Assembly: GCF_001590835.1 (NCBI RefSeq)
Contig: NZ_LTAQ01000001.1
Coordinates: 146,357-210,356 of the forward strand
DNA: 64,000 bases
Source: Bacillus gaemokensis
GTDB lineage: Bacteria; Bacillota; Bacilli; Bacillales; Bacillaceae_G
Direction of reading: 5' to 3'
The stretch's first letter is position 1, and the number at the start of each line of letters is the position of its first letter. Shown piece after piece: positions 9,600 through 20,140 of the stretch. Both the position numbers and the translations under genes were made by a program. The notes under the pieces are model-generated. The model searched no databases. It was not told the origin of the DNA and saw nothing but the letters and a program-made list of their open reading frames with translations.

Positions 9600-11276
9600 T
9601 TATTCTACAGAGAATATGAAAGAATATACAGGTTGATTTCCTTGATGAACTTCTACCTCTACATCTTCAAACTTCTCTTCTACAGATGCAACTAACTCCG
9701 CCACTTCTTCATCTGTTGCATCTTCACCTTGCAAGATCGTTACAATTTCAGAATCTTCATCAATCATGTTTTCTAACAATTGCTTCGCTGCACCTACTTT
9801 TTCTCCATTTGTAGATACAATCTTACCATCTGCAATACACATGAAATCATTCTTTTGAATTGCTACGCCGTCAATTTCCGTATCACGAACCGCATACGTA
9901 ATCTGACCTGTTTTCACATGTGCTAGCGCTTCTTTCATGTTTTCTTCATTCTCTTCTAGCGTTCCAGCTGGGTTAAATGCTAGCATCGCAGCCATTCCTT
10001 GAGGAACAGTTTTCGAACGAACCACAACAACTTCTTGATCCACAACAGAAGCAGCTTGTTCTGCTGCCATCACAATATTCCCGTTATTCGGTAAAATGAT
10101 GATTTTTTCAGCATTTGCTTCTTCGATCGCCTTAACGATATCCTCTGTACTTGGATTCATCGTTTGACCACCTTCAATTACTTGCGTCGCACCGATACTC
10201 TCGAATAAATTTTTAATACCCGATCCCATCGCTACAGTTACAATACCGTATGGTTTCTTTTCTTTCGGCTGATTCACTTCTTCGTGCATCGGCGCTGGTT
10301 CATCTAATAAAGCAGTATGCTGCTCACGCATATTTTCTACTTTAATTTTAATTAAGCTACCATAACGTTGACCATAGTTCATTGCATCTCCAGGGTGTTC
10401 TGCATGAATATGAACTTTTACAACTTCATCATCGGATACAACAAGTAATGAATCTCCATATACGCTAATATCTTCACGGAATTTTTGTTCAGAGAAATTA
10501 TGTTCCTTCATTTTTTCAGAATCTAATTTCACCATGAATTCCGTACAATATCCGTATTTAATATCTTCTGTACTCAATTGGCTTTGTACACTACGGTGAT
10601 GCTCTGCACGTACCATTTCATTCATAGATGCTTGTGCTGGTGCATCAGAAGAAATTGTTTCTCCCTTTAAATCAGCTAAAAAGCCTTCATATACAACAAC
10701 AAGACCTTTACCACCGCTATCTACAACGCCAACTTGTTTTAATACAGGTAATAAATCTGGCGTACGATTTAACGATGCATTTGCTTCTTTCACAACATCT
10801 TCCATAAACAAAACAAAGTCGCGCTGTTTTTTCGCAACTGTGACTGCATGTTTGCCCGTTTCTCTTGCAACTGTTAAAATCGTTCCCTCAATTGGTTTCA
10901 TAACCGCTTTATATGCCGTTTCTACACCAGCTTCTAACGCTGCTGCGAAATCAACTGTTGTTAACTCTTCCTTTTGTTCAATGGATTTAGAGAAACCACG
11001 GAATAACTGAGATAAAATAACACCTGAGTTACCACGAGCTCCCATTAATAATCCTTTTGCTAAACTTACGCCGACTTTACCAGCATGCTGTGAAGGGTTT
11101 GCTTTTACTTCACGCGCACCTGAAGTCATTGATAAATTCATATTTGTACCGGTATCGCCATCTGGAACTGGAAAAACGTTTAATGCATCAACAAGCTGAA
11201 CATTATTTGTTAAATTATTCGCTCCTTGAATAATCATTTGTGATAAACGTTTCCCATCAATTTTTTGAATTGACAC
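9600..11276 (-). CDS. fakA: Fatty acid kinase subunit FakA (DAK2/DegV-like, YloV)
   Basis: ATP-binding subunit that phosphorylates exogenous fatty acids held by FakB (DegV) proteins, feeding acyl-phosphate into phospholipids. The 558 residues begin with a DhaL/DAK2 kinase domain, including the metal/ATP motif NVFPVPDGDTGTNM near residues 33-46 and GARGNSGVILSQ near 79-90. A central domain contains HIHAEHPGDAMNYGQRYG. The C-terminal half resembles DegV. It lies 21 nt downstream of yloU. B. subtilis calls it YloV. The kinase role follows from the family. Confidence 0.93.
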   Translation of the reverse strand: MSIQKIDGKRLSQMIIQGANNLTNNVQLVDALNVFPVPDGDTGTNMNLSMTSGAREVKANPSQHAGKVGVSLAKGLLMGARGNSGVILSQLFRGFSKSIEQKEELTTVDFAAALEAGVETAYKAVMKPIEGTILTVARETGKHAVTVAKKQRDFVLFMEDVVKEANASLNRTPDLLPVLKQVGVVDSGGKGLVVVYEGFLADLKGETISSDAPAQASMNEMVRAEHHRSVQSQLSTEDIKYGYCTEFMVKLDSEKMKEHNFSEQKFREDISVYGDSLLVVSDDEVVKVHIHAEHPGDAMNYGQRYGSLIKIKVENMREQHTALLDEPAPMHEEVNQPKEKKPYGIVTVAMGSGIKNLFESIGATQVIEGGQTMNPSTEDIVKAIEEANAEKIIILPNNGNIVMAAEQAASVVDQEVVVVRSKTVPQGMAAMLAFNPAGTLEENEENMKEALAHVKTGQITYAVRDTEIDGVAIQKNDFMCIADGKIVSTNGEKVGAAKQLLENMIDEDSEIVTILQGEDATDEEVAELVASVEEKFEDVEVEVHQGNQPVYSFIFSVE

Positions 11277-11297
11277 AGATTTTCCTCCTTAATGCAC

Positions 11298-11660
11298 TTA
11301 CAAGTTTATTACTTTAACTCCCTGTACGTAGATGTTTACAGAATCTACTGCTAGTCCTACCGTTTGATCTAGTGTATATTTCACTTTCGTCTGGACGTTA
11401 TGTGCTACCTCTGAAATTTTTGTACCATAGCTCACAATAATATACATATCAATATGTACTTCATCTTCGTCTTTACGAACAATAACGCCTCTAGTGAAGT
11501 TTTCTTTTCGTAAAATTTCTGTTAATCCATCTTTTAACTGATTTTTTGAAGCCATACCAACGATACCGTAGCAATCTACCGCGGCACCTCCAGCAATCGT
11601 TGCAATTACATCTGTACTAATATCAATTTGACCGTACTTCGTTTTAATTTCAATTGACAT
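11298..11660 (-). CDS. yloU: Asp23/Gls24 family protein YloU
   Basis: The 120-residue protein belongs to the Asp23/Gls24 envelope stress family; the core GGAAVDCYGIVGMASK and VRKDEDEVHIDMYIIVSYG are visible. There is no signal peptide or membrane segment. It directly precedes fakA in one transcript, an arrangement widely kept in Firmicutes, which suggests a link to membrane lipid metabolism, but its molecular role is unknown. The ATG at 11660 follows GAAGGGGGAAACGAG. Confidence 0.92.
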   Translation of the reverse strand: MSIEIKTKYGQIDISTDVIATIAGGAAVDCYGIVGMASKNQLKDGLTEILRKENFTRGVIVRKDEDEVHIDMYIIVSYGTKISEVAHNVQTKVKYTLDQTVGLAVDSVNIYVQGVKVINL

Positions 11661-11843
11661 CTCGTTTCCCCCTTCATAAATGGTGAAAGTGAGCTAGACT
11701 ACTTTAATTACTATCATATAATCTTTTAAAAGAAAATTCCATCGTTCTTTCTTTTCGCTCTCACATTTTATACTTACAATTACATTTTTTCATGATGAGC
11801 AAAATAGTCCATTGTTATTATACAACATGTAGACCTATAATAT

Positions 11844-11867
11844 GTCAAGTAATTTTTCTTGATTTCT
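11844..11867. repeat. 24-bp direct repeat, copy 1
   Basis: The 24 bases beginning GTCAAGTAATTTTTCTTGAT are identical to those at 11891-11914. Each copy also contains the inverted half-sites TCAAG and CTTGA separated by 8 bp, and on the minus strand ends in TTGACA, a consensus -35. Confidence 0.85.
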
Positions 11868-11890
11868 CCTTTTCTTCCTTAAGATATAGT

Positions 11891-11914
11891 GTCAAGTAAT
11901 TTTTCTTGATTTCT
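11891..11914. repeat. 24-bp direct repeat, copy 2
   Basis: Exact second copy of the repeat, 47 bp downstream (about 4.5 helical turns). Its minus-strand TTGACA has no -10 at normal distance, so this copy may be a binding site or a duplication remnant. Confidence 0.85.
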
Positions 11915-12037
11915 TTTTTCTACACTGTTGCATTCTCTTTTTACTTGTGTTAAATTATAGTAGTGTTTTTAGCATCGCATAAAAGACTAACATTGAAAAA
12001 TTACGTATGTTAAGGTAGTTAAGGGAGGGAAATATAG

Positions 12038-12226
12038 ATGGCTCGTGTTTGTGCTATAACTGGAAGAAAAGCTCGTTCTGGTAACTCTCGTTCTCACGCA
12101 ATGAACGCTACAAAACGTAAATGGGGCGCTAACCTTCAAAAAGTTCGCGTACGCATCGACGGTAAAGTTCAACGTGTTTACGTTTCTGCTAGAGCATTAA
12201 AATCTGGCAAGATCGAACGTGTTTAA
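12038..12226 (+). CDS. rpmB: 50S ribosomal protein L28
   Basis: Large-subunit ribosomal protein of 62 residues, starting [16 protein letters not shown] and ending [13 protein letters not shown] as in other Bacilli. It has a single cysteine (residue 5), so it is the zinc-independent form. The ATG follows AAGGGAGGG. It is a single-gene unit on the plus strand, divergent from yloU and convergent with spoVM, and ends in its own terminator. Confidence 0.99.
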
Positions 12227-12232
12227 TAATAA

Positions 12233-12259
12233 AAAAAAGAGCCGCTAGGCTCTTTTTTT
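12233..12259 (+). terminator. rpmB terminator
   Basis: GAGCC-GCTA-GGCTC stem flanked by A- and T-runs directly after the rpmB stop. It is symmetrical, so it may also work on the opposite strand. Confidence 0.9.
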
Positions 12260-12271
12260 ATTATTCCCATG

Positions 12272-12300
12272 AAAAAAGCACCGGTAATAGGTGCTTTTTT
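12272..12300 (-). terminator. spoVM terminator
   Basis: AAAGCACC and GGTGCTTT arms with a 7-nt loop, A-run on the left and T-run on the right. On the minus strand it begins at the spoVM stop codon. Together with the rpmB hairpin it forms a tandem terminator pair between convergent genes. Confidence 0.85.
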
Positions 12301-12380
12301 TAGTCCTTTTTAAAGGTATTTAACACCGCGCGAACAATTCCACCAAGAAATTTAGGTAACTTTATTGTATAAAATCTCAT
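12300..12380 (-). CDS. spoVM: Stage V sporulation protein M (26 residues)
   Basis: Short amphipathic peptide that marks the convex forespore membrane and anchors SpoIVA for spore coat assembly. The minus strand encodes MRFYTIKLPKFLGGIVRAVL plus NTFKKD and stop, nearly identical to B. subtilis SpoVM, including the helix-breaking Pro9. The ATG at 12380 has an AGGAGGG site 5 nt upstream. It sits between rpmB and thiN as in B. subtilis. Expression in the mother cell under sigma-E is expected from the family; I could not identify a convincing sigma-E promoter here. Confidence 0.97.
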   Translation of the reverse strand: MRFYTIKLPKFLGGIVRAVLNTFKKD

Positions 12381-12446
12381 GGTTTCCCTCCTAATCCCCA
12401 TTACTCCACTTGTTTACTATATGACACAAAAAGCAAAAGTGTTTCT

Positions 12447-13088
12447 TCAATCAGTGCTTCTTATCACCATTAATATGCCGGAAGTAAATGAAAAAGTACC
12501 TTTTTCCATAATGAGTTCATTACTAATACAAAGTGTCGATCCCCATTCTATCGTTTTATTAGTAAGAGGATATTTAAACCCATAAAGCGTAATACCTGTT
12601 ACAACTTCTGTCACAGGTACAAACGATACATATGGAAATTTTTTATTTTCTTCGATTATATATGTACCTACTTTTTTTACTGCTATCTCATTCTTATTAT
12701 CAATAATATACATTTCCGCACGTTCCTCTAAACCTTTTAGAAGCATTTGTATATTTGCTAGACCATGATCAAGCCTTCCACCTGTAGCCCCAAAAATACG
12801 AATTATGTTTGGGTTTTGCTCTAATGCCCAATGAATTGCGATTTCTAAATCTGTTTGGTCTTTTTCCCTCGGAACAATATGTAACTCATTTGTTTGTTCT
12901 TGCATCCACGCTAACTCTTCAGCTGTAACTGAGTCGTAATCGCCAAATGCAACAGTTGGTACGATACCTCTTTGCAATAAACGATATACACCTCGATCAA
13001 CCGCTACCCATATTACCTCTTCACTTTCATACCGAGAAAAATCAGCACAGTACTCTACAGGTCCTCCAGCTAAAATATGAATAATCAT
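12447..13088 (-). CDS. thiN: Thiamine pyrophosphokinase
   Basis: Transfers pyrophosphate from ATP to thiamine, making thiamine diphosphate. I place the start at the ATG at 13088 (MIIHILAGGPVEYC), with AAGGGG 8 nt before it, giving 213 residues; the longer frame to 13205 crosses a terminator hairpin and is not used. The family motifs FGDYDSV, EKDQTDLEIA and GATGGRLDHGLANI are all present. It lies downstream of rpe with a terminator between, and upstream of spoVM. Confidence 0.96.
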   Translation of the reverse strand: MIIHILAGGPVEYCADFSRYESEEVIWVAVDRGVYRLLQRGIVPTVAFGDYDSVTAEELAWMQEQTNELHIVPREKDQTDLEIAIHWALEQNPNIIRIFGATGGRLDHGLANIQMLLKGLEERAEMYIIDNKNEIAVKKVGTYIIEENKKFPYVSFVPVTEVVTGITLYGFKYPLTNKTIEWGSTLCISNELIMEKGTFSFTSGILMVIRSTD

Positions 13089-13112
13089 CTTTTCTTCCCC
13101 TTCTATAGAAAA

Positions 13113-13140
13113 AGGCAATCTGCCAGTCGGTAGATTGCCT
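13113..13140 (-). terminator. Terminator between rpe and thiN
   Basis: AGGCAATCTACC and GGCAGATTGCCT arms (12 bp, one mismatch, 4-nt loop) followed by TTTTTC on the minus strand. It would end the long prkC-rsgA-rpe transcript or meter read-through into thiN. Confidence 0.85.
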
Positions 13141-13235
13141 CTTTTCACATTATCCCGTTCTAACAGGTCATGAAAACTCCCGCCCCTGATTACTAGTTGA
13201 ACCAATCGGGATAAAAGTTTTCTTACATATGTTCC

Positions 13236-13880
13236 TTATCCACGAATAACTCGAATTGCTTCACCGCGGTCTTTTTGATTGTATACTGCTGATCCTGCCA
13301 CAAGAACATTCGCTCCAGCTTCCACACAAAGTCTTGCTGTCTCAGCATTTACACCACCATCAACTTCAATTTCTACTTGTAAATTACGCTCCTGAACCAT
13401 TTCCGCAACTTGTTTAATTTTTGGTAATACAGAATGAATAAATTTCTGCCCACCAAATCCTGGATTTACTGTCATAAGTAATACCATATCAATATCTTCT
13501 AATACATGCTCAATTATCGAAACTGGCGTATGTGGGTTTAATACAACTCCAGCTTTAATACCATGAGACTTGATTAATTGAATCGTACGATGTAAATGCG
13601 GACACGCCTCTACATGAACAGTAATAATATCCGCTCCAGCTTTTGCAAAAGTAGGAATATAATTATCAGGATTTTCAATCATTAAATGTACATCTAATGG
13701 TAAAGATGTAATTGGACGAATTGCCTCTACAATTAAAGGGCCAATTGTAATGTTCGGAACAAAGTGTCCATCCATTACATCAACATGGATATAATCCGCT
13801 CCGCCTTTTTCTACATCTTTAATTTCTTCCCCTAATTTTGAAAAATCTGCTGATAAAATCGATGGTGCAATTTTAATCAT
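13236..13880 (-). CDS. rpe: Ribulose-phosphate 3-epimerase
   Basis: Interconverts ribulose 5-phosphate and xylulose 5-phosphate in the pentose phosphate pathway. The protein is a 214-residue TIM barrel. It starts [13 protein letters not shown] and has the metal/catalytic segment [12 protein letters not shown] near residues 33-44, [12 protein letters not shown] and EVDGGV. It lies 2 nt after rsgA, an order kept in Bacillus. Confidence 0.98.
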   Translation of the reverse strand: MIKIAPSILSADFSKLGEEIKDVEKGGADYIHVDVMDGHFVPNITIGPLIVEAIRPITSLPLDVHLMIENPDNYIPTFAKAGADIITVHVEACPHLHRTIQLIKSHGIKAGVVLNPHTPVSIIEHVLEDIDMVLLMTVNPGFGGQKFIHSVLPKIKQVAEMVQERNLQVEIEVDGGVNAETARLCVEAGANVLVAGSAVYNQKDRGEAIRVIRG

Positions 13881-13882
13881 GA

Positions 13883-14764
13883 CTAATACCTCGGCTTTCT
13901 CTCTCTAATTTCTTCTACAAATTGTTTGTAATGTTCATAGCGATACTGCGTAATCTTCCCTTCTTCAACTGCAACTTTCACTGCGCATTTCGGTTCCGAA
14001 AGATGTGTACACCCTCTAAATTTACAGTATTGACTCTCTTCTTTCAACTCTGGAAAACAATGTGTAAGATCTTCGACTTCTATATCAATGAAATCAAGCG
14101 AACTAAAACCAGGTGTATCTGCGACTAATCCGCTGCCCACTGCAATTAATTCCACATGTCTTGTCGTATGTTTCCCCCGACCCAAATGCGAGGAAATGTC
14201 ATTTGTTTTCAGTTCCAAATCTGGACGTAGTACGTTTAACATTGACGATTTACCTACACCTGATTGTCCTGCAACAACAGAAACACAACCTTCTAGAAAC
14301 GGTTTTAAAATATCAATACTTTCCGATGTATTTATAGAAGTAAATAATACATCATATCCCATTTCACGATAATCATTTGCATAAGACTCCACAGTTTCTC
14401 GCGTTTTTTCATCTACTAAATCCATTTTACTAATACAAATAACCGGCTTAATGTTATGATATTCAATCAATACTAAAAATCTATCTAGTAATCCTGGGTT
14501 GAAATTCGGTTCAACTGCCGAGAAAACAAGGATTGCTTGATCAACATTAGCAATTGGAGGTCTTACAAGTTCATTTTTTCGGTCAAAAACTTCTAAAACA
14601 TAGCCTTCACTCGGATTATCAGCTTGAAAGACAACTTGGTCTCCTACAAGCGGTGTGATTTTATTTTTTCTGAATACACCACGACCACGGCATTGTGTAA
14701 TGCCTCCTTCATGCTGCACATAATAAAAACCACTTAAAGCTTTTACAATTTTTCCTTCTGCCAT
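13883..14764 (-). CDS. rsgA: Ribosome small subunit-dependent GTPase RsgA
   Basis: Circularly permuted GTPase that helps mature the 30S subunit. The start chosen is the ATG at 14764 ([15 protein letters not shown]), with AAAGGAG upstream, giving 293 residues; a longer frame to 14833 is not supported by a binding site. An OB domain covers residues 1-70. G4 (SKMD) at 112-115 precedes G1 (GQSGVGKSS) at 166-174 and G3 (DTPG) at 216-219. The C-terminal zinc knuckle is [14 protein letters not shown]. It follows prkC and precedes rpe. Confidence 0.97.
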   Translation of the reverse strand: MAEGKIVKALSGFYYVQHEGGITQCRGRGVFRKNKITPLVGDQVVFQADNPSEGYVLEVFDRKNELVRPPIANVDQAILVFSAVEPNFNPGLLDRFLVLIEYHNIKPVICISKMDLVDEKTRETVESYANDYREMGYDVLFTSINTSESIDILKPFLEGCVSVVAGQSGVGKSSMLNVLRPDLELKTNDISSHLGRGKHTTRHVELIAVGSGLVADTPGFSSLDFIDIEVEDLTHCFPELKEESQYCKFRGCTHLSEPKCAVKVAVEEGKITQYRYEHYKQFVEEIRERKPRY

Positions 14765-14973
14765 ATAATTCTCCTTTATTCTATATAAAGTGAAACGTTT
14801 ATTACTCCTCACCATTCGGACTTTTATAGTCACGTTTTATGGCCATTGTTCTTTTCAAAGCATAAAACATTTCCCTATTACAACGTCGACTATATCAACA
14901 GCATAACAGGCACGAGCAACAAATACTACCTCCCATACAAAGAAGGTGGTATCCACAAAGTGGAGACTCACCT

Positions 14974-16947
14974 TTACCCAGCTGGATATGGGACTTCTTT
15001 ATCAATGATTGTCTTTCCATCTCGAACAATCTTATAATGTCCTGTTGTTCCTTCTTGAATCACAAATTCTAAAGATATAGTAGCAGATTCTGTTATTGTT
15101 CGGGTTTCAATTGGTTTATCCATTTTTTGCTGCATATCTTCTTTATAAATTTCAATTGTTTGCGGCTTTTTCTCACCTGTTACAGGAGACTCATATGGAA
15201 TCGGGATATTATCGACTTTTACTGTCTTCGTTACTTTCGGCTTCGGACCATTAGAGATAGTAATCGTTACTTTATCCCCTTCTTTTAGCGGTGTTCCTGG
15301 TTTTGGTGATTGTGAAATCACCAAACCTTTATCAACTGTATCTGAATACTCTCTTTGTATATTTGGGACAAGTTTATTTTCATTTAAGTAGCTATTCACG
15401 TAATTTTCAGTCCATCCTGAAAAATCGCTAGGTCTAATTTGATAAGGTCCTTTACTCACCCAAACCTTTACATCTTGCTCCGTTTCCACAACCATTTGAT
15501 CTACTGTCGGAATTTGATCTACAATTTGACCTTTTGGTTTCTCACTTTCAATATAGTTTGGAACAACAATTTTGTATTTCTCTTCCAATTCGTTCTTCAA
15601 ACTATCAAAATCTTTTCCGATTAGATTACTCATTTTGTTCTTCTTTTTCCCGCCGGATTGATAGATTGTAATTTTAGAGCTTTCCTTTACAACCCTTCCT
15701 GCAGCCGGACTTGTTTTAATTACTTTTCCCGCTTCAACGTCATCTGTATAAACAATGTTTGGTTCAGTAACTTCAAATCCCTTCTCAACAAGGGTATTAA
15801 CCGCTGTTTCATACTTCATACCAGACACTTCAGGAATTTTGACATCTTTCGGGATAAAGAATCCAGGAATTACAGTAAGAGCTAGTGTTGTGCCGATCGC
15901 TAAAAGTAGAAATGTTGTAATCAAAACCTTCAGCCATTTACTACTTCGTCTTGTTTCCACACCTGGTTTCACTTGGTTATTTATCGGTTGTTCATCAGTT
16001 TTATTCCCTGTCAATATAATTGTTTCCTCGCTTACATTTCCAAGTAATTGTTCTTGCTGAATAATTGGAATTGCTTTTGTCGCTTCCATATCTTCTGGTA
16101 TATAAAAAGGCTGTTCATTAATACGTTCTGGATATAACGCTGTTTCAACATCCCTCTTCATTGCATTAGCAGACTGATATCGATGGAATGGATCTTTTGC
16201 AGTTGCTTTTAAAATAATATTTTCTACACTTTGCGGAATATCTGGATTCCAACGCTTTGGAGATGGTGTTTCATTTTGTAAATGTTTTAAAGCAATCGCA
16301 ACGGCAGACTCTCCTGAGAACGGTTGTCGTCCTGTTAACAATTCAAACATAACAATCCCAAGTGAATAAATATCCGATTGTTTGTTCGCTATCCCTCCGC
16401 GCGCCTGTTCTGGTGACAAATAGTGCACAGAACCAAGCACTGAGTTCGTATGTGTTATCGTTGTGGCACTTGTTGCTGTCGCAATCCCAAAATCTGTTAC
16501 CTTCACAACTCCATCATTCCGAATTAAAATATTATGTGGTTTAATATCACGGTGTACAATTTCAAAATGATGGGCATGCGCCATCGCAGATGCTAGCTGG
16601 TCCATAATATCAAGAGCTTCTCCTACAGGTAACATCCCGCGTTGAGTTATGTATTGCTTTAATGTTTGTCCAGGAACATATTCCATAACAAGATAATAAA
16701 TTCCATCTTCTTCCCCAACATCATACATATTCACAATATTTGGATGCGACAACGTTGTAACAGATTGCGCTTCTCGATGGAAACGCTTAATAAACTCTTC
16801 ATTATTTGCATAATCGAGTCTTAATATTTTCACCGCTACGTCCCGGCCTAATATATCATCGTGAGCTAAATATACATTAGCCATTCCTCCGCCACCGATC
16901 ATTTTAAGCAGCTTATAACGGTCGTTTAGGCGTTTTCCAATCAGCAC
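14974..16947 (-). CDS. prkC: Ser/Thr protein kinase PrkC with PASTA repeats
   Basis: Membrane kinase that senses muropeptides and signals growth, germination and cell-wall state. In 657-residue numbering the kinase domain runs 10-270: [11 protein letters not shown], Lys40, Asp134 in HRDIKPHN, Asp152 of DFG. A membrane segment spans about 340-364. Three PASTA repeats follow (about 369-575), then a C-terminal tail. I choose the GTG at 16947 because AGGTG lies 8 nt upstream; a GTG at 16959 would overlap the prpC stop (GTGA) and add four residues. It is coupled to the cognate phosphatase gene prpC. Confidence 0.96.
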   Translation of the reverse strand: MLIGKRLNDRYKLLKMIGGGGMANVYLAHDDILGRDVAVKILRLDYANNEEFIKRFHREAQSVTTLSHPNIVNMYDVGEEDGIYYLVMEYVPGQTLKQYITQRGMLPVGEALDIMDQLASAMAHAHHFEIVHRDIKPHNILIRNDGVVKVTDFGIATATSATTITHTNSVLGSVHYLSPEQARGGIANKQSDIYSLGIVMFELLTGRQPFSGESAVAIALKHLQNETPSPKRWNPDIPQSVENIILKATAKDPFHRYQSANAMKRDVETALYPERINEQPFYIPEDMEATKAIPIIQQEQLLGNVSEETIILTGNKTDEQPINNQVKPGVETRRSSKWLKVLITTFLLLAIGTTLALTVIPGFFIPKDVKIPEVSGMKYETAVNTLVEKGFEVTEPNIVYTDDVEAGKVIKTSPAAGRVVKESSKITIYQSGGKKKNKMSNLIGKDFDSLKNELEEKYKIVVPNYIESEKPKGQIVDQIPTVDQMVVETEQDVKVWVSKGPYQIRPSDFSGWTENYVNSYLNENKLVPNIQREYSDTVDKGLVISQSPKPGTPLKEGDKVTITISNGPKPKVTKTVKVDNIPIPYESPVTGEKKPQTIEIYKEDMQQKMDKPIETRTITESATISLEFVIQEGTTGHYKIVRDGKTIIDKEVPYPAG

Positions 16948-16955
16948 GTTGTAAT

Positions 16956-17708
16956 TCACCTACTTTCATTTGCCGAATCCGCATAATCAACAATGACAAG
17001 AGTAATATTATCTTCTCCACCACGATCATTCGCCAATTGAACAAGATGTTCTCCCTTTGTCTCAAGTTGTTCATCTAATTGCAAAATCTTTTGCATATCA
17101 TCTATAGCAACTTTATTTGATAATCCATCAGAACAAAGAAGCAATTGATCATTCTCTTCTAATACTAATGTTTTCACATCTAATCCGACTTTTTCTTCTG
17201 TTCCAAGCGCACGTAAAAGTACATTCTTCTTCGGGTGATATTCCGCATCCTCTTTTGAAATTTCACCGTACCGAACAAGTTCGTTTACAAGTGAATGATC
17301 TTCAGTTACAAGAGATATATCCCCATCGGATACCATGTAACAACGGCTATCTCCTATATGTCCAATTGTTACAAAACCTGCTGTACAAATCGCGACAATA
17401 ACTGTAGTTCCCATGCCACTACACTCTGGATATTTTTTAGAATATTCATATATACGCTCGTTAATCATTCCAACATTTGTATGTAACCAATCTTCTGCTT
17501 TTTTTGGTGTATCCATATTATAAGTTTGTTTCCAATAATCATGAAATAGTTGAATGGCCATCGAGCTAGCAACATCACCCGCTCGATGACCCCCCATTCC
17601 ATCAGCTACTACAGCTAAAATCTCTCCATCTAAATTATGAAAAACTCCTGCACTATCTTCATTATGTTGACGAACTTTCCCTTTATCCGATAGAAACACG
17701 GCTTTCAT
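16956..17708 (-). CDS. prpC: PP2C-type protein phosphatase PrpC (Stp)
   Basis: Metal-dependent phosphatase that reverses PrkC phosphorylation. The start at 17708 ([18 protein letters not shown]) has GAGGTGA 4-5 nt upstream and gives 250 residues; the frame open to 17786 runs back into rlmN. Metal-binding motifs: RQHNEDS near 13-19, ADGMGGH with Asp36, GDSR, CSDGL and GGEDNIT. It begins 4 nt after the rlmN stop and ends next to the prkC start. Confidence 0.96.
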   Translation of the reverse strand: MKAVFLSDKGKVRQHNEDSAGVFHNLDGEILAVVADGMGGHRAGDVASSMAIQLFHDYWKQTYNMDTPKKAEDWLHTNVGMINERIYEYSKKYPECSGMGTTVIVAICTAGFVTIGHIGDSRCYMVSDGDISLVTEDHSLVNELVRYGEISKEDAEYHPKKNVLLRALGTEEKVGLDVKTLVLEENDQLLLCSDGLSNKVAIDDMQKILQLDEQLETKGEHLVQLANDRGGEDNITLVIVDYADSANESR

Positions 17709-17712
17709 TTTG

Positions 17713-18801
17713 TCACCTCGTCTCTTCTTTGCGCTCCTTTGCACGCAACTGACCGCAGGCAGCATCAATGTCATGACCTTGTTCACGACGAATCGTTACA
17801 TTCACTCCACGCTCTTTTAGTACTTTTTCAAATAAGAAAATTTGTTCACGTGGTGTTCTTACGTAATCGCGTTCTGGTACGTAGTTTACCGGAATTAAGT
17901 TCACATGACATTTTACACCTTTTAAGAGCTGAGCCAATTCTTCAGCGTGCTCAACCTGGTCATTTTCTCCCCCAAATAAACCATATTCAAACGTAATACG
18001 ACGCCCAGTTCTATTTACATAGTATTTAATAGCTTCCATTAAATCAGGTAGCTTATAAGCACGGTTAATCGGCATTAATTTTGAACGTAATTCTGTATTG
18101 GGAGCGTGCAATGAAATTGCAAAGTTAATTTGCATATCTTCTTCAGCAAACTTGTAAATTTTCGGGATGATCCCACTCGTTGAAACCGTCATATGACGTG
18201 CACCAATATGAATTCCTTTTTCATGATTTACAATGCGTAGGAATGCCATTAAATTATCGTAGTTATCAAACGGTTCTCCAATACCCATTACAACAAGAGA
18301 ACTTACACGTTCTTCTGTTTCATCAAGCGCACGCTGCACCTCTACTACTTGCGCTACGATTTCTCCAGCCTCTAGGTTTCGCTTTAAGCCACCTAGTGTA
18401 GATGCACAAAACGTACAACCAATACGGCAACCAACCTGTGTTGTTACACAAATGGAATTTCCATATTCATGTCGCATTAATACCGTTTCAATAGAATACC
18501 CATCATATAATTGGAATAAAAATTTAATTGTTCCATCAGAAGATGTTTGTTTTACTAACGTATTTAAAGTAGTAATATCAAAGGAATTCGACAATTTATC
18601 ACGCAATCCTTTAGAAAGGTTTGTCATATCCTCATAATTTTTCACACGTTTTTTATATAGCCAATCAAAAATTTGACCTGCACGGAATTTCGGTTCATTC
18701 TGTTCCTTTAACCAATCTTGCATTTCATGAAGTTGTAAAGAGTAAATCGATGGTTTTTTCGTTTCTAAATTTTTCTTTTGTTTTTTTACAGTCGTTTCCA
18801 T
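17713..18801 (-). CDS. rlmN: 23S rRNA/tRNA adenine C2-methyltransferase RlmN
   Basis: Radical SAM enzyme that methylates A2503 of 23S rRNA and A37 of some tRNAs. The protein is 362 residues. The iron-sulfur cluster motif CRIGCTFC places cysteines at 125, 129 and 132. [11 protein letters not shown] is typical of RlmN, and the C-terminal [12 protein letters not shown] carries a catalytic cysteine. It is 4 nt from rsmB and 4 nt from prpC in one operon. Confidence 0.98.
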   Translation of the reverse strand: METTVKKQKKNLETKKPSIYSLQLHEMQDWLKEQNEPKFRAGQIFDWLYKKRVKNYEDMTNLSKGLRDKLSNSFDITTLNTLVKQTSSDGTIKFLFQLYDGYSIETVLMRHEYGNSICVTTQVGCRIGCTFCASTLGGLKRNLEAGEIVAQVVEVQRALDETEERVSSLVVMGIGEPFDNYDNLMAFLRIVNHEKGIHIGARHMTVSTSGIIPKIYKFAEEDMQINFAISLHAPNTELRSKLMPINRAYKLPDLMEAIKYYVNRTGRRITFEYGLFGGENDQVEHAEELAQLLKGVKCHVNLIPVNYVPERDYVRTPREQIFLFEKVLKERGVNVTIRREQGHDIDAACGQLRAKERKEETR

Positions 18802-18805
18802 GATG

Positions 18806-20140
18806 CTACACCTTCTTCCTTAAACAAGCAATATAAAAGCCATCTGTTGCAAAATAATGTGGTAAAATTTGTACTTGTCCTTCATTTATATAAGGACGTA
18901 ACTTTTCTGGCATACGCTCTTTTAGAGTAGAATCCCATTCAAATTCTGGATGCTCTTGCAAAAATTTCTCTATTACTTGTTCATTTTCTATTTTTTCAAT
19001 TGTACATGTACTATAAACTAGACGACCACCTACTTTTAACAGAGGTGCTATTTTTTCTAGTATCGCTAGTTGAATTGTCGATAGTCTCTCACTATCGCCT
19101 TTTTCCTTACCTAATTTAATATCCGGTTTACGTCTGATAACACCAAATCCAGAGCACGGTGCATCTACTAATATTTTATCAAAACTTTCATTCGCAAATT
19201 GCTCTTGAACTTTTCTAGCATCTAACGCCTTTGTTTCGATGTTTTCTAACTGAAGACGCTGTGCCTGTTGCTGAATTAAACGCACCTTATGCGGATGTAA
19301 ATCAAGCGACATTACCTTCCCAGTTCCTTTTAAGCGTTCTGCAATGTGTGTTGTCTTTCCACCAGGAGCTGCGCAACTATCAAGAACTGCATCTCCCTTA
19401 TTCGGATCTAAAGCACGTGCAACAAGCATAGAGCTCTCATCTTGAATAGAAAGAAACCCCTTTTGAAACGCCTCTGTGTGCGCTACGTTTCCTTTTTCAA
19501 TTTGAATAGCATCTTCCGATAAATCACCAATTTTCGCTTGCACGCCCTCATTTTCTAACAAAGCAATCGCTTCTTCTACTGTCCCTTTATCGACATTCAC
19601 ACGTGCTGCCGAAACAGGGGGGATCATGTTTACTTCACACATTTTTTGCGCCGTTTCTAAATCATATGCCAACGTCCATTCCTTCACAAGCCACTCAGGA
19701 TGACTCGTTGCAACAGCAAGTCGTTTTACAGGATCTTGTATCTCTTCTACAGACGGAACACCTTCACGTTGAATCGAACGCAGTACCCCGTTTACCATTC
19801 CCGCAATTCCTTTATGACCACGACGTTTTGCAATTTCAACTGCTTCATGGATTGCCGCTCTTTCTGGAACACGATCTAGGTATACCATTTGATATAAAGA
19901 CAAACGGAGTAAAACTTTCACCCACGCCTCTACCTTTTTTCTTAAAAAGGGTTGTAAATAATAATCAAGCGTGTCACGACGCTGAATCGTTCCATACACG
20001 ATTTCTGTTAACAAGCCGATATCTTTTCTATCAATTGCACTTTTTTCAATCAAATTATTTAAAAGTAAGTTGCTATAAGCACCACTTTTCTCTACTTGTA
20101 TTAAACCATCGAGAGCTAACTCACGAACATTTTGTCTCAT
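18806..20140 (-). CDS. rsmB: 16S rRNA cytosine-967 C5-methyltransferase RsmB
   Basis: Methylates C967 of 16S rRNA with S-adenosylmethionine. The 444-residue protein has an N-terminal NusB-like RNA-binding domain (about 1-135, with [20 protein letters not shown]). A Rossmann methyltransferase domain follows with SAM loop [12 protein letters not shown] and catalytic cysteines in DAPCSGFG and YSTCT. Its ATG overlaps the fmt stop by 4 nt. Confidence 0.97.
   Translation of the reverse strand: MRQNVRELALDGLIQVEKSGAYSNLLLNNLIEKSAIDRKDIGLLTEIVYGTIQRRDTLDYYLQPFLRKKVEAWVKVLLRLSLYQMVYLDRVPERAAIHEAVEIAKRRGHKGIAGMVNGVLRSIQREGVPSVEEIQDPVKRLAVATSHPEWLVKEWTLAYDLETAQKMCEVNMIPPVSAARVNVDKGTVEEAIALLENEGVQAKIGDLSEDAIQIEKGNVAHTEAFQKGFLSIQDESSMLVARALDPNKGDAVLDSCAAPGGKTTHIAERLKGTGKVMSLDLHPHKVRLIQQQAQRLQLENIETKALDARKVQEQFANESFDKILVDAPCSGFGVIRRKPDIKLGKEKGDSERLSTIQLAILEKIAPLLKVGGRLVYSTCTIEKIENEQVIEKFLQEHPEFEWDSTLKERMPEKLRPYINEGQVQILPHYFATDGFYIACLRKKV

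Larger units (their letters stand above)
11661..12037. other. Divergent yloU / rpmB regulatory region with direct repeats
   Basis: The 377 bases separate yloU (minus) from rpmB (plus) and contain no gene. A TATAAT on the minus strand at 11822-11817 lies 20 bp from TTGACA at 11848-11843, a long spacing. On the plus strand TATAGT at 11956-11961 could serve rpmB, but I find no good -35 for it. A perfect 24-bp direct repeat lies in the middle. Confidence 0.6.

Noticed and set aside
11987-12172. Minus-strand frame opposite rpmB
   Set aside because: L28 on the plus strand is unmistakable; the opposite frame has no support.
12381-12450. Sigma-E promoter for spoVM
   Set aside because: CATATAGT resembles a sigma-E -10, but no acceptable -35 was found at the right distance.
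14834-14973. Possible terminator between prkC and rsgA
   Set aside because: An imperfect TACCACCT/AGGTAGTA pairing exists on the minus strand, but the stem is short and the following T-run is weak, so it was not listed.
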